Position numbers and translations under genes: made by a program | Notes under the pieces: model-generated | What the model saw: the letters and a program-made list of their open reading frames with translations, nothing else | What the model was told of the DNA's origin: nothing | Database searches by the model: none | In this document: piece after piece, positions 1 to 9,731 of the stretch | How the letters are laid out: every line of letters starts with the position of its first letter | How positions within the stretch are numbered: the stretch's first letter is position 1 | Assembly: GCF_000236705.1 (NCBI RefSeq) | Contig: NC_016599.1 | Coordinates: 2,728,001-2,792,000, forward strand | Direction of reading: 5' to 3' | Length of the DNA: 64,000 nucleotides | DNA from: Owenweeksia hongkongensis DSM 17368 | GTDB lineage: Bacteria; Bacteroidota; Bacteroidia; Flavobacteriales; Schleiferiaceae

Positions 1-1445
1 TTTTCAATTTTGTCTGGATGTGAAATCTGGTAATTATATACGGGAGTCAATATTTTCGGAGATTTTCGCTTTAAAAGTGAGGTACTGTTTCGCTTATCGC
101 TGGATATAATTTTATAATCCTTAGCGGGAAACTGGCCGAGCGAATCTGAAATCAAAACTATATCTGCGGAGGTGTTGGTGATGTTCCAAGCATATTGCAA
201 ATCGTTCAGCTGAGTTCCATTTTTCATATTGAGATAATCGTACACATGCTTGTTAAAAAGTACATTGCTCTCAAGGGTTAAAAGTTGATTAGTATCCTTT
301 TGAAGTTTTACAAGGTCATCATAAAAATCATCTGAAAATTGCTGGAGAGCCCAATCGTCCAAAGAGGCGCGGTATAGGTTATAGCGTGGTACTTGGGTTA
401 TGGGTATTAGTAATAGAGGAACGCTGAATAAGTATGCCTTGTTCCAATAGGATTGGAGAAAATCTAGGCTAAAAAATAGTGAAGCTACCAATAGAAAATA
501 CCAATGGATGGTGGTGCGCTCACGTGGTAGGTTTACATCTAAAAACCAAAACTGCACTAAGGTGGCTAGTATATTTAATGTAAGAAGCGTGCCAATTATG
601 AAGTAAGGATTTTGGGCTTTTTTCGTGCCTATTTTACTTATGATTGTTCCTATTGCAGTTGCAATTATTAGAGCAATTATTAATAAGTCCCAAGCTGAAG
701 AAATATTGCCATGTAGTGCCGCTAACAGGGAGTGAAAACTGTCGCGGATGTTAGTTTGAAAGCCAAAGTATAATTGATTGTAAGCTTTTAATTGTAACCC
801 CATAAGAATTGGGATTATAAGTACACTGGCTCTAATGAGAATATTTACAAACCATTTAAATCTGGGCGTTTGCGTATAAGTAAAGTAGGCAAACAGTAGA
901 ATCCATATAAAATAACTATTCACCAAATTGAGATTGGAAAAAAGCGCTAAAGTCATAAAGAGCCAAGTTTGCCAATCAAGTAGAAGTTTTTTGCTCTCTA
1001 CAGCTTTTATAAAGTGCCAAATAGCAGCGGTAAAAAAGGCTATAGAAAGACCGTATCCACGAGTGTATCCAAATAGTTCGAGTAGGTAGGGGGTGGCAAT
1101 AAGACAGATCCAAAAGCCCCAACGAATCCAGATATTTTTCAGAAGCTTCCCTATTTTGAAACTATAGAAGGAAAATAGACCAAGGGCAAGCACATTGGGA
1201 ATCCTTAGTGCCCACTCCTCAATGCTGATCAACTTAAAGCAAATCCAGGTAAGTAGTGAGTTTACAGGGTGATTATTAGCTGACCAAAATATGGTGTCAA
1301 AAGGAAGGAACCTATCCGTATAAATGAAATATAGAAAGGTATAAGCCTCATCATTTATTAGCGGGTTGAGATACGCCCTAGCACTTACATAAATAACCGC
1401 AATCAGGGCAAAAAGGACGAAGAGGACTTTCTCGACTTTGGCCAT
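1..1445 (-). CDS. GT-C family glycosyltransferase, partial (C-terminus beyond window)
   Basis: Integral membrane protein. The frame is open from an ATG at 1445 to the window edge (about 481 codons), so the C-terminus is missing. An N-terminal hydrophobic helix is followed by INDEAYTF near residue 30 and by NNHPVNSLL; an acidic pair in the first periplasmic loop is typical of GT39/PMT-type GT-C enzymes that use polyprenyl-phosphate sugars. Many further hydrophobic segments follow, then a soluble stretch. The start lies 15 nt after the CoA-transferase gene, so the two may be cotranscribed. Family placement rests on topology and the acidic motif; the sugar and acceptor are unknown. Confidence 0.6.
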   Translation of the reverse strand, partial: MAKVEKVLFVLFALIAVIYVSARAYLNPLINDEAYTFLYFIYTDRFLPFDTIFWSANNHPVNSLLTWICFKLISIEEWALRIPNVLALGLFSFYSFKIGKLLKNIWIRWGFWICLIATPYLLELFGYTRGYGLSIAFFTAAIWHFIKAVESKKLLLDWQTWLFMTLALFSNLNLVNSYFIWILLFAYFTYTQTPRFKWFVNILIRASVLIIPILMGLQLKAYNQLYFGFQTNIRDSFHSLLAALHGNISSAWDLLIIALIIATAIGTIISKIGTKKAQNPYFIIGTLLTLNILATLVQFWFLDVNLPRERTTIHWYFLLVASLFFSLDFLQSYWNKAYLFSVPLLLIPITQVPRYNLYRASLDDWALQQFSDDFYDDLVKLQKDTNQLLTLESNVLFNKHVYDYLNMKNGTQLNDLQYAWNITNTSADIVLISDSLGQFPAKDYKIISSDKRNSTSLLKRKSPKILTPVYNYQISHPDKIE

Positions 1446-1460
1446 TGTGTAAAAAAAAGC

Positions 1461-2165
1461 TTAAACCGCCTTTTGCCTTACAGTCCTTTGTTCTATGCGT
1501 TTTTCAAACTTTTCACCTTGGTAAATGCGCTGCACAAAAATACCTGGGGTGTGAATTTCATTTGGATCAAGCTCACCAGCAGGCACTAGCTCTTCCACTT
1601 CGGCCACGGTGATTTTACCTCCCATTGCCATCAAGGGGTTAAAATTTCGTGAAGTTCCTTTAAAGATTAGGTTTCCTGCTTCGTCACCTTTCCAGGCTTT
1701 TACAAAGGCAAAATCAGCTTCAAAGGCGTGTTCTAAAATGTGTGGCTTTCCATTAAACCAGCGAACTTCTTTGCCCAAAGCTACTTCGGTACCATAGCCT
1801 GCAGGAGTAAAGAAAGCAGGAATTCCAGCTCCAGCAGCTCGGCACCTTTCTGCCAATGTTCCTTGCGGGATTAGCTCTACCTCAAGTTCACCGCTAAGCA
1901 TCTGTTTTTCAAAAAGATCATTCTCACCTACATAAGAAGAAATCATTTTTTTGATTTGACGTGTCTGGAGTAAAAGACCTAAGCCAAAATCATCAACACC
2001 GGCATTGTTACTTATACAGGTAAGGTTAGTAGCTCCGCTTTCGCGTAAAGCATTTATACTGTTTTCAGGAATTCCTGAGAGACCAAAACCACCCAGCATC
2101 AAAGTCATGTTATCCTTAATTCCGTCTATCGCTTCTTTGGCTCCAGCCACTACTTTCTTTATCAT
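1461..2165 (-). CDS. CoA transferase subunit A (3-oxoacid CoA-transferase alpha-like)
   Basis: 234 aa, the usual size for the A subunit of class I CoA transferases (ScoA/AtoD/PcaI type). It has the N-terminal [11 protein letters not shown] glycine-rich motif near residue 25 that binds the CoA moiety, and the C-terminal TPGIFVQRI segment. Such enzymes work as A2B2 heterotetramers moving CoA between succinyl-CoA and acetoacetate or related acids. The B subunit, which carries the catalytic glutamate and is normally the next gene, is absent: the downstream neighbour is a glycosyltransferase and the upstream neighbour (15 nt away) a penicillin-binding protein. The B gene is presumably elsewhere. 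Confidence 0.88.
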   Translation of the reverse strand: MIKKVVAGAKEAIDGIKDNMTLMLGGFGLSGIPENSINALRESGATNLTCISNNAGVDDFGLGLLLQTRQIKKMISSYVGENDLFEKQMLSGELEVELIPQGTLAERCRAAGAGIPAFFTPAGYGTEVALGKEVRWFNGKPHILEHAFEADFAFVKAWKGDEAGNLIFKGTSRNFNPLMAMGGKITVAEVEELVPAGELDPNEIHTPGIFVQRIYQGEKFEKRIEQRTVRQKAV

Positions 2166-2180
2166 AATGTCCTGATTTTA

Positions 2181-4484
2181 TCAAAGATTAATTTCGTTGT
2201 CAATTTCATTCGGATCTACTTGCTCCATAGGCTCACCCTCCTCATCCTCATATTGCTTGCAGTTTAGCTCTACGCTAATGGGATCCAATGGTTTTTCAAA
2301 GTCCGCCTTGCTTATATTAAGGTTTTTGTCTGCATAGCACTTTTCCATAAAAAGAGCCCAAACAGGTAATGCCACTGTTGCTCCTTGCCCATAATAAATA
2401 CTTCCAAAGTGTGCGGCTCGGTCTTCACAACCTCCCCATACAGAAGTGATCAAATTAGGAACCACACCCATAAACCAACCATCAGAATTGTTCTGTGTGG
2501 TTCCGGTTTTTCCGGCAATTGGGTTTTGGAAATCCCATGGAAAGCCAGTTACAACATCATTGGTGTAGCGACCTGATCCTAAACGCAGTCGTGCTCCAGT
2601 TCCGCTTTGAGTTACACCCTTCATCAAATCTAAGATTACGTACGCATCTTCCTCACTCATTACCTCGTTGGTACGGGGTGTAAACTCCTGAAGTACTACG
2701 CCATTTTTATCCTCAATTCGGGTAATCATTATAGGCTCCGTGTAAACACCTTTATTGGCAAAAGTGGTGTATGAGCCAGCCATCTCATATACTGAAAGAT
2801 CCAAAGTTCCTAAAGCGATAGACGGTTGAATATCGATCTCGCTGGTTACGCCCATTTCTTCAATTAAGCGAACCACCGGCTGCGGACCAACTTGCTTCAT
2901 TAAATACGTGGTTACCGTATTCACACTATTCGCCAAAGCCGATTTTAATGTAAGTGAACCACCATATTTACCATCTGAATTGGAAGGACACCAATCTTGC
3001 AAAAGCCCGAACTTGCCTTGCTCTATACAGGTTTTTACGTTTGGTACAGTAAAGCAAGGGGAGTAATGCTTTTGCTTAATAGCTGTGGCATATACAAATG
3101 GCTTAAATGTAGATCCCACCTGACGCTTTCCCTGTTTTACGTGATCGTATTTAAAGTGCTTATAATCTATTCCTCCTACCCAGGCTTTTACAAAACCAGT
3201 TTGTGGTTCTACCGACATCATACCTGCCTGATAAAAATGCTTGTAGTAGCGAATGGAATCCATGGGACTCATAATCGTATCAAAATCACCATTCCAGCCA
3301 AATACGGTCATTTCCTTTGGTGTATTAAACACAATGTCAATGGAATCATTAGACATTCCTCTTCGCTTCAAGCTTTTGTAATGGTTACTTCTACGCTTCG
3401 CGTGTTCCATTATCGATTCAATCTGAGACTCTGACACATTATGGAAAGGTGCATATTTGCGGCCTTTTTCTTTCATGAAGAAAACTCGCTGCAAGTTGGA
3501 GAAATGTTCCTTTACAGCTTCTTCAGCATAGGTTTGCATGCGATAGTCTAGCGTGGTATATATTTTAAGACCATCGGTGTAAATGTTATATTCAGTGCCA
3601 TCAGGTTTTGGGTGTTCTTTTACCCAGTCTTTCATATAGGCTCTAAGGTATTCCCTGAAGTATGGGGCAAGTCCTTCCAGGTGGCTTTGGCGCGAAAATT
3701 TGATGCGAAGTGGGCGAATCTTCAGTGTGTCATATTCCTCTTTGGTAATCATGTCATTTCGCAACATTTGGCTGTACACCACATTTCTGCGATCTTTCAT
3801 GCGGACGGTATCTCGTCTGGGGTTGTACAAAGAGGGATTCTTCACCATTCCTACCAAAATAGCAGATTGCTCTATGGTTAAACTATCTGGAGTGGTGTCA
3901 AAATATATTTTGGCGGCAGAGTTTATTCCCACAGCTTGATAAATAAAGTCAAACTGATTAAAATACATAGCAATGATCTCTTGCTTGGTATACTGTCTTT
4001 CTAGCTTTGCGCTAATTACCCACTCCATAAACTTTTGCTTGATACGCTCAAGAACACTTTGGGCAGGTTCATGGAATAGCTGCTTAGCCAATTGTTGAGT
4101 TATGGTACTGCCCCCGCCATCTTTTCCCATTCGGATAACGGCTCTTGCCAAAGCCTCAAAGTCGATTCCACTGTGCTGGTAATAGCGCTCATCTTCGGTG
4201 GCTACCAAAGCATTGATAAGGTGAGGGGATAAATCTTTGTAATCGGTATGGGTGCGGTTTTCTTGATAAAATTTCCCTAGCACCTTATTATCAGATGTAA
4301 TGATTTCGCTGGCGAGGTTGCTCTTTGGATTTTCAATTTCTTCAAAAGTGGGGAGCTTGCCCAATGCGCCCACCGCCACAAGAGTGATAAAAGCAAAGGT
4401 TGCAAATAAGCCGATGCCAAAGAGTATCCACAACCATTTTACATAAGCCCTGAAATCATCCTTGGTCTTTTTCTTATTTGCCAT
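2181..4484 (-). CDS. Class A penicillin-binding protein (bifunctional transglycosylase/transpeptidase)
   Basis: 767 aa PBP1A-type enzyme that polymerises and cross-links peptidoglycan in the periplasm. There is one N-terminal membrane helix (about residues 16-40). The GT51 transglycosylase domain has EDERYY (catalytic Glu97) and GGSTITQQLAKQ (124-134). The transpeptidase domain has the SxxK motif STFK (Ser458, Lys461), SVN (520-522) and KTGTT (659-663), so all catalytic residues are present. The C-terminus is a short acidic tail. The start overlaps the end of gldH by 11 nt, so translation is probably coupled; ricT-gldH-PBP1A is an arrangement I recall from other Flavobacteriia. Confidence 0.95.
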   Translation of the reverse strand: MANKKKTKDDFRAYVKWLWILFGIGLFATFAFITLVAVGALGKLPTFEEIENPKSNLASEIITSDNKVLGKFYQENRTHTDYKDLSPHLINALVATEDERYYQHSGIDFEALARAVIRMGKDGGGSTITQQLAKQLFHEPAQSVLERIKQKFMEWVISAKLERQYTKQEIIAMYFNQFDFIYQAVGINSAAKIYFDTTPDSLTIEQSAILVGMVKNPSLYNPRRDTVRMKDRRNVVYSQMLRNDMITKEEYDTLKIRPLRIKFSRQSHLEGLAPYFREYLRAYMKDWVKEHPKPDGTEYNIYTDGLKIYTTLDYRMQTYAEEAVKEHFSNLQRVFFMKEKGRKYAPFHNVSESQIESIMEHAKRRSNHYKSLKRRGMSNDSIDIVFNTPKEMTVFGWNGDFDTIMSPMDSIRYYKHFYQAGMMSVEPQTGFVKAWVGGIDYKHFKYDHVKQGKRQVGSTFKPFVYATAIKQKHYSPCFTVPNVKTCIEQGKFGLLQDWCPSNSDGKYGGSLTLKSALANSVNTVTTYLMKQVGPQPVVRLIEEMGVTSEIDIQPSIALGTLDLSVYEMAGSYTTFANKGVYTEPIMITRIEDKNGVVLQEFTPRTNEVMSEEDAYVILDLMKGVTQSGTGARLRLGSGRYTNDVVTGFPWDFQNPIAGKTGTTQNNSDGWFMGVVPNLITSVWGGCEDRAAHFGSIYYGQGATVALPVWALFMEKCYADKNLNISKADFEKPLDPISVELNCKQYEDEEGEPMEQVDPNEIDNEINL

Positions 4485-4956
4485 CTTTTGTATTCTCGAT
4501 TTTATAAACCCCCAGACCTATATCCTCCACACCTTTCAAATAATCCACCCGCATTGCCTGCTGAAGCGTAAATGTATAATTTCCTGATCGGTTAAATTGC
4601 AAGTAGCCTTGTTTGAAAGGCCAAGTGTTGGTTTTTAATTCACCCACTCCATCACCAAGCCATTTGCCATAAGCATCAGCAAGAGTAAACTGCGCGGTGT
4701 CACTAAACTCTATTCCTCTATCAGAAGCTACTGAGCGAAACAAATAGATATTGCTGTACTCATAGTCATCATTATTGCGGAGGTGCCACACTATTTGATA
4801 GGCAGCCAGTGTATCGTCAATTTCTACATCAAAAGAAACCAAACTATCCTTGAACCATCCGTTTTTTGAAACAGGAACGTAGGCCTCATAAATAGGCGAT
4901 GGACCGCAGGAGGCCAGTAGTATGCCTGCAAATAATACCAGAAATTTACTCCTCAC
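4474..4956 (-). CDS. gldH: Gliding motility lipoprotein GldH
   Basis: 160 aa lipoprotein. The lipobox LLASCGPS follows a short hydrophobic signal. GldH belongs to the Bacteroidetes gliding machinery linked to the type IX secretion system. I place the start at a GTG (4956) overlapping the end of ricT by 11 nt, because it gives a proper signal peptide (M-RSKFLVLFAGILLASC); the frame is open upstream to 5277 but that part is the out-of-frame image of ricT's Lys/Gln-rich tail. It overlaps PBP1A by 11 nt at its 3' end. Identification rests on context, size and lipoprotein character, with recognisable GldH-like sequence (WHLRNN, YLFRSV). Confidence 0.82.
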   Translation of the reverse strand: MRSKFLVLFAGILLASCGPSPIYEAYVPVSKNGWFKDSLVSFDVEIDDTLAAYQIVWHLRNNDDYEYSNIYLFRSVASDRGIEFSDTAQFTLADAYGKWLGDGVGELKTNTWPFKQGYLQFNRSGNYTFTLQQAMRVDYLKGVEDIGLGVYKIENTKDGK

Positions 4957-6325
4957 TCTTCTTTGGGTTTTGCGGTGGACGTCTTCTGTTTCGATTATTG
5001 TTAGGCTTTGGCTTTCCTTGCTTTTGCCCTTGCCCTTGTCCCTGGCCTTGAGGTTTTCCTTGGGGCTTTGGTGCGTTTCCAGGTTTTGCATCTTTTGAAC
5101 CTTGGGGTTGCCTAGGACCTTTCGGCTTTTTCTGTCCTTTTGGTTTTTGAGCTCTAGGTTGATTTCCTTGCGCTTTTGGAGCATTAGGATTTTCACCCTG
5201 TGGACGCTTTTTGTTTCTGCGCTTTTTCGCATTACGCGATTTTGACTGATCAAAACGTGTGATACTATCTTGCTCAATTACGCTTTCATAGGTTGGTGAA
5301 GCAATTGTATCTTCTACTACCATGTAATCTTCAAGCGCAGCGGGCTTTTTGTTCTGCTTGTTTTGAGCTACTATTTCGTTCACCTTGCTCACATCCATAG
5401 CTACCCAATCCGTACCACCTTCGCGGTAAGCGTACCAAAGTCTACCCTTAAAAATGTCCATTTTTTGAAAAACGGCTTCACCCTTTTGGGTAAATAGGTT
5501 TTGCGAAGTATCTGGAAATTCTTTGAGTGCGTCCAAATAAGAATCCAACTCATAGTTGAGGCAGCACTTTAGTTTTCCACATTGGCCGGCTAGCTTTTGC
5601 GGATTTAGTGCAAGCTGCTGATAACGTGCTGCGGCAGTATTTACTGAGCGGAAATCTGTAAGCCAGGTGGAGCAACAAAGCTCACGACCACAGGAGCCAA
5701 TTCCGCCTACACGGCCAGCTTCTTGTCGCGCACCAATTTGGCGCATTTCCACACGTATTTTGAATTCAGAGGCCAAAACGCGAATCAATTCTCTAAAGTC
5801 TACGCGCTCTTCGGCAGTGTAGAAAAATGTGGCTTTGTTGCCATCACCTTGGTATTCTACATCGCTTATTTTCATTACCAAGTTAAGTTCGCGTGCCAGC
5901 ACACGACTTCTCACCATGGTTTCTTGTTCTCTTTCGCGGGCTTGTTGCCAAATTTCAATGTCGCGGGTATTGGCTTTGCGATAAAGTTTCTTAAAATCAC
6001 TGGCATCAAGTTTTACCTTTTTTTGCCTCATTTGTAAGCGTACCAGTTCTCCGGTAAGAGATACAGTACCTATATCATGTCCAGGGCTCCCTTCTACGGC
6101 TACATTATCACCAATATGGATGGGAAGATCCTGAGTATTTTTATAAAACTCCTTTCGTCCGTTTTTGAATCGTACCTCTACAAATTCAAATTTTTTGCCA
6201 GCAGGCTGCTCCATATTAGAGAGCCAATCAAAAACGGATAATTTATCACAGCTATTGGTACCACACGAGCCATTGCTCTTGCAACCTTTGGGAAGCCCGT
6301 TACTACTACAATTAGTGCATCCCAT
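4946..6325 (-). CDS. ricT: PSP1 domain protein, RicT-like
   Basis: 459 aa. The N-terminus is Cys-rich (MGCTNCSSNG...CKSNGSCG). The PSP1 core follows to about residue 270 and holds the conserved cysteine cluster RELCCSTW...GQCGKLKCCLNYEL, which in the Bacillus RicT/YaaT family binds iron-sulfur with partner proteins and affects RNA processing and phosphorelay. Beyond about residue 350 it becomes a low-complexity tail rich in K, Q, P, G and N, probably disordered and nucleic-acid or membrane associated. It is first gene of the run ricT-gldH-PBP1A. A TAAATTTG -7 element lies 12 nt before the ATG. The role in Bacteroidota is not established. Confidence 0.85.
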   Translation of the reverse strand: MGCTNCSSNGLPKGCKSNGSCGTNSCDKLSVFDWLSNMEQPAGKKFEFVEVRFKNGRKEFYKNTQDLPIHIGDNVAVEGSPGHDIGTVSLTGELVRLQMRQKKVKLDASDFKKLYRKANTRDIEIWQQAREREQETMVRSRVLARELNLVMKISDVEYQGDGNKATFFYTAEERVDFRELIRVLASEFKIRVEMRQIGARQEAGRVGGIGSCGRELCCSTWLTDFRSVNTAAARYQQLALNPQKLAGQCGKLKCCLNYELDSYLDALKEFPDTSQNLFTQKGEAVFQKMDIFKGRLWYAYREGGTDWVAMDVSKVNEIVAQNKQNKKPAALEDYMVVEDTIASPTYESVIEQDSITRFDQSKSRNAKKRRNKKRPQGENPNAPKAQGNQPRAQKPKGQKKPKGPRQPQGSKDAKPGNAPKPQGKPQGQGQGQGQKQGKPKPNNNRNRRRPPQNPKKSEE

Positions 6326-6337
6326 TTATCTGTATTT

Positions 6338-6345
6338 CAAATTTA
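6338..6345 (-). promoter_or_regulatory. Bacteroidota -7 box for the ricT operon
   Basis: TAAATTTG on the minus strand is a perfect TAnnTTTG match 12 nt upstream of the ricT ATG, predicting a 5' leader of only a few nucleotides. No convincing -33 TTTG was seen. Confidence 0.4.
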
Positions 6346-6482
6346 TTTGCTTTATGGCTTTGCAAAGCTAGGCCACAAAGTGCGCAAAGATATTAATATC
6401 CAACAACGGAGAATATGGCTGTTTCATATCATTTTTGAATAGTTTCGCGTTTACTACATCAAGCATTCACATGATACCTGAT

Positions 6483-8798
6483 ATGAGATTAACAATATTC
6501 GCTTTTTTATACTTGGCTTTCAGTACATTGGGCATAGCTCAAGCTTCTTCCACCATCGGAGTGTGGCTCGATCATCTGCCTTATGGAAATATAAAAGATA
6601 TGGTGGAGCGCGAAAAAGTGTTGTATTGCGCTACCGATCAAGGCCTTTTTGTGTACGATCATAATGAGTTAAATATAGAGCGCTATTCAAAAGTAAATGC
6701 GCTAAGTGATGTTTCTCTTACCTGTCTCGGTTGGTCTGAGCAGTATCAAACCCTTATCATCGGATATGAGAACGGGAATATTGATTTTTTTGACGGAAGC
6801 GACATTGAGAACATGCAGGACATCAAAGCCAGTCCAAGCTACACGGGTCTTAAGCAAGTAAATCACATAGAAACAAATGGAAAATACGCATACATCTGTA
6901 CCAATTTTGGTATTGTACAGTATGATATGGCTCGTGGTATTGTGGAAGAAACTTTTGTAATCGGGCCAAATGGAGTCACCTTGGGGGTGGATCAACTGGC
7001 GTTTTCAGAGGATAGCATATTTGCCGCAACATCTTTAGGTCTCTTTGCCGCCAATAGAAATGCACCCTTACTCACTTTCGAAAGTTGGAACCGGATCAAT
7101 AGTTTGGGGGATGATATTCCCTTTGTGTGTAGTATTGATGACAGGGTTTTCGTGTATCAGGATAGTAGTGATGAAATATTATACAGTGATGGGCAAGGGT
7201 GGACTGCAAGTATGCTGGATCCACTTTTTAGGGGTGACTTGAATGACATGAGAAGTGATAAAGGTTATCTACTTATCACCAATAATTTTGGCTCACAAGC
7301 CGTGGAAAAAGATGCTTTGACCATTATTCAAAATTTTCAAGCGGGGACCCAATCCCTTGATATACCAAACCTCACCTGTGCAGCCCTAAGCTCTAGTATT
7401 GGATTTTACTGGATAGGCACTAGCGGAATTGGTATGATTGCCTGGATTAAGTTTGATGGGGTGAACTCTTATGCGGAGCAGATTTTGCCCAACAGCCCCA
7501 ATCAAAAATTTGTAATACAAATGTATCATGATGACGAACGTTTGTTTGTGGCGCCTGGGGGTATCACCGGGGTCTGGAGCCCTTCATTTGTAGATTATGG
7601 TTATTATGAGCTAAGAGAATATAATTGGACAAGTCATACTTCTTCGGAGTATAATCAATACATGGATTTAGTAGCGTTTATTACAGATCCCGAGGATAAG
7701 GATCATTATTATGCCTCTTCTTACGGTAATGGTATTCTAGAGTTTAAAGATGGAGATTTTGTGAAACTGATTAATTCAGAGAATAGCGATATGGTACCAA
7801 TGTCGGGCGGAACGGAGCAGCGAATTGGCGGTTTTTCTGCTGATGAGGATGGTGGAATTTGGTTTTCAAATAGCCAAACAGAAAGGCCACTTGGGGTGCT
7901 TCGCCAGGATGGGAGCATAGAAATGTTTTCTTTAGGATCACTTACCAGCAGTTCAGATGCAATAAAGAATATAATGTATACCACCCAAGATCAGGTGTGG
8001 CTTCAGGTAAGGAATGATGGAGTAGTAGTGGCTCAAATAAACGAAGATGGTGTGGTGAGTGACAGGAAGGCTTTGGGTACAGAGGAAGGCTTTGGAAACC
8101 TGCCAAGTGGTACCGTTTTGAGCTATGCCGAAGATTTAGATGGAGAGATATGGATAGGCACAATAGAGGGCATGGCTGTATTGTATAGTCCACAAAATAT
8201 TTTTGAAGCTGAGCGCAATTATGATTTTCAAATAATAGTGATAGATGAGGATGGTGATGGAAATGGTGAGCGTGTGCTTGGAACAGAAATCATAAATGAC
8301 ATTGAGGTAGATGGAAGTAACAAAAAATGGTTTGCTACCGGAAGTAGCGGGGTGTTTTACACTTCCGAAAACGGAAAGGAACAGATCTATAATTTTACCA
8401 TAGATAACAGTCCATTGCCGAGTAATAATATTCTAGATATTGAGATTGATGACGTTACCGGAATGGTGTACTTCGCTACCGATCAAGGAATCGTGTCTTT
8501 TCAGGGGGGAGCTACTGAGGGAGTGGGCAACATGGTAGATGTATTTGCTTACCCGAATCCTGTAGAGCCTGGTTATGAGGGGCCAATTCTTATTAGAGGC
8601 TTAGTAACCAATGCTCAGGTAAAAATCACCGACATTGAAGGGAATATCGTTTATGAAACCATAGCTGAAGGTGGACAAGCACTATGGTCGGGCAAGAGTT
8701 TTAGCGGCCAGCGCGTAAAATCTGGGGTATACCTAGCTTACATTACTAATGATGATGGTTCAGCAACTGCTGTCACAAAAATTATGATCATTAACTGA
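6483..8798 (+). CDS. porZ: T9SS component PorZ (beta-propeller protein with C-terminal sorting domain)
   Basis: 771 aa. Signal peptide MRLTIFAFLYLAFSTLGIAQ, then the PorZ N-terminal propeller signature IGVWLDHLPYGNIKDM...YCATDQGLFVYD...IERYSKVNALSDV. Two propeller-like repeat blocks of two-component-regulator type follow, then a T9SS type A sorting domain from about residue 690 (VFAYPNPVEPGYEGPI...VKSGVYLAYI). In Porphyromonas PorZ sits on the cell surface, binds anionic LPS and aids the PorU sortase. I start at ATG 6483; ATG 6471 or TTG 6435 would add non-signal residues. The stop overlaps the recO start (TGATG), a linkage I recall from other Bacteroidetes. Symbol from N-terminal signature and context. 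Confidence 0.82.
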   Translation: MRLTIFAFLYLAFSTLGIAQASSTIGVWLDHLPYGNIKDMVEREKVLYCATDQGLFVYDHNELNIERYSKVNALSDVSLTCLGWSEQYQTLIIGYENGNIDFFDGSDIENMQDIKASPSYTGLKQVNHIETNGKYAYICTNFGIVQYDMARGIVEETFVIGPNGVTLGVDQLAFSEDSIFAATSLGLFAANRNAPLLTFESWNRINSLGDDIPFVCSIDDRVFVYQDSSDEILYSDGQGWTASMLDPLFRGDLNDMRSDKGYLLITNNFGSQAVEKDALTIIQNFQAGTQSLDIPNLTCAALSSSIGFYWIGTSGIGMIAWIKFDGVNSYAEQILPNSPNQKFVIQMYHDDERLFVAPGGITGVWSPSFVDYGYYELREYNWTSHTSSEYNQYMDLVAFITDPEDKDHYYASSYGNGILEFKDGDFVKLINSENSDMVPMSGGTEQRIGGFSADEDGGIWFSNSQTERPLGVLRQDGSIEMFSLGSLTSSSDAIKNIMYTTQDQVWLQVRNDGVVVAQINEDGVVSDRKALGTEEGFGNLPSGTVLSYAEDLDGEIWIGTIEGMAVLYSPQNIFEAERNYDFQIIVIDEDGDGNGERVLGTEIINDIEVDGSNKKWFATGSSGVFYTSENGKEQIYNFTIDNSPLPSNNILDIEIDDVTGMVYFATDQGIVSFQGGATEGVGNMVDVFAYPNPVEPGYEGPILIRGLVTNAQVKITDIEGNIVYETIAEGGQALWSGKSFSGQRVKSGVYLAYITNDDGSATAVTKIMIIN

Positions 8799-9520
8799 TG
8801 CTTGCCAAAACCCGTGCTTTGGTATTGGGCTCTGTAAAGTATGGCGACAATAGTTTAATTGTGAAAGCCTACACCAAAGACGAGGGAATCAAAAGTTTTA
8901 TTGTGGGGAGTATTCACTCCAAAAAAGGTGTTCTAAAACCAGCCATGGTTCAAGCATTGAGCCAGCTGGATCTGGTGTATTATTCCAAAGGAAAGGGTGA
9001 GCTGAAAAGGATAAAGGAGGCTGCCATGGCACATCATTATAATGAACTGTGGTTTGACCCTGTAAAGAGTAGCTTAGCTATGTTTCTGGCTGAAATACTG
9101 GCTCATGTTTTAAAGGAAGAAGAAACCAACCCAAACCTTTTTGATTTTATAAGTGAAGCTTTTATGGAGCTGGATGAACTGGAGGAGGGTATTGGCAATT
9201 TTCACCTTTTCTTTCTGCTTCGGCTTTCTGGCTTTTTGGGTTTCGCTCCTCAAATGCCTTTGAAGGGGCAGGAGTATTTTGATTTGCAAAGCGGTATTTA
9301 TAGCTCCAGCAATGTAGAGCATTATCATTACTTAAATAAAGAAGAAAGTAAGCTGTGGCTGCAAATGCAGGAGGCAGAAAAAGCTAATTCTTTAAAGATG
9401 GGAATTGCAAAAACAAGTCGTTCACAGCTGTTGGAATTTATGCTCAATTACTACCGATTGCATATTACCGATTTTGGGCAGCTACGCTCGTTGGAAGTGG
9501 TGAAATCACTTTTGAGTTAA
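8798..9520 (+). CDS. recO: DNA repair protein RecO
   Basis: 240 aa, normal RecO length. The N-terminal OB fold begins TRALVLGSVKYGDNSLIVKAYTKD; the helical C-terminal domain follows. RecO with RecR loads RecA onto SSB-coated DNA during gap repair. No CxxC zinc cluster is seen in the C-terminal half; the family is variable there. The ATG overlaps the porZ stop by one base, so expression is probably coupled to this secretion gene. Confidence 0.93.
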   Translation: MLAKTRALVLGSVKYGDNSLIVKAYTKDEGIKSFIVGSIHSKKGVLKPAMVQALSQLDLVYYSKGKGELKRIKEAAMAHHYNELWFDPVKSSLAMFLAEILAHVLKEEETNPNLFDFISEAFMELDELEEGIGNFHLFFLLRLSGFLGFAPQMPLKGQEYFDLQSGIYSSSNVEHYHYLNKEESKLWLQMQEAEKANSLKMGIAKTSRSQLLEFMLNYYRLHITDFGQLRSLEVVKSLLS

Positions 9521-9731
9521 GAAAGCAGACTACCTTTAGGATATAGTAGTAAGTCATTTTTGTCAATAACAACAAATGATTTGGCAAATAAATTAGCTAC
9601 AATTAGGTGCTTACAATTTGTTAAAGTTTGATATAATCGATTTTTGTTGGAGATGATTTTTTAATATTGAGGATAAGGTAACGCGCAAATTTGAAGTTTG
9701 TATGTAACCTATGTGAATTAACCCTCTCTCA

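Noticed and set aside
2997-3434. 145-codon open frame on the plus strand inside PBP1A
   Set aside because: Antisense image of a well supported enzyme; no domain or promoter.
4474-5277. Longer gldH reading starting at 5277 (267 aa)
   Set aside because: The upstream 107 codons are the out-of-frame image of the ricT Lys/Gln-rich tail; the GTG at 4956 yields a proper lipoprotein signal.
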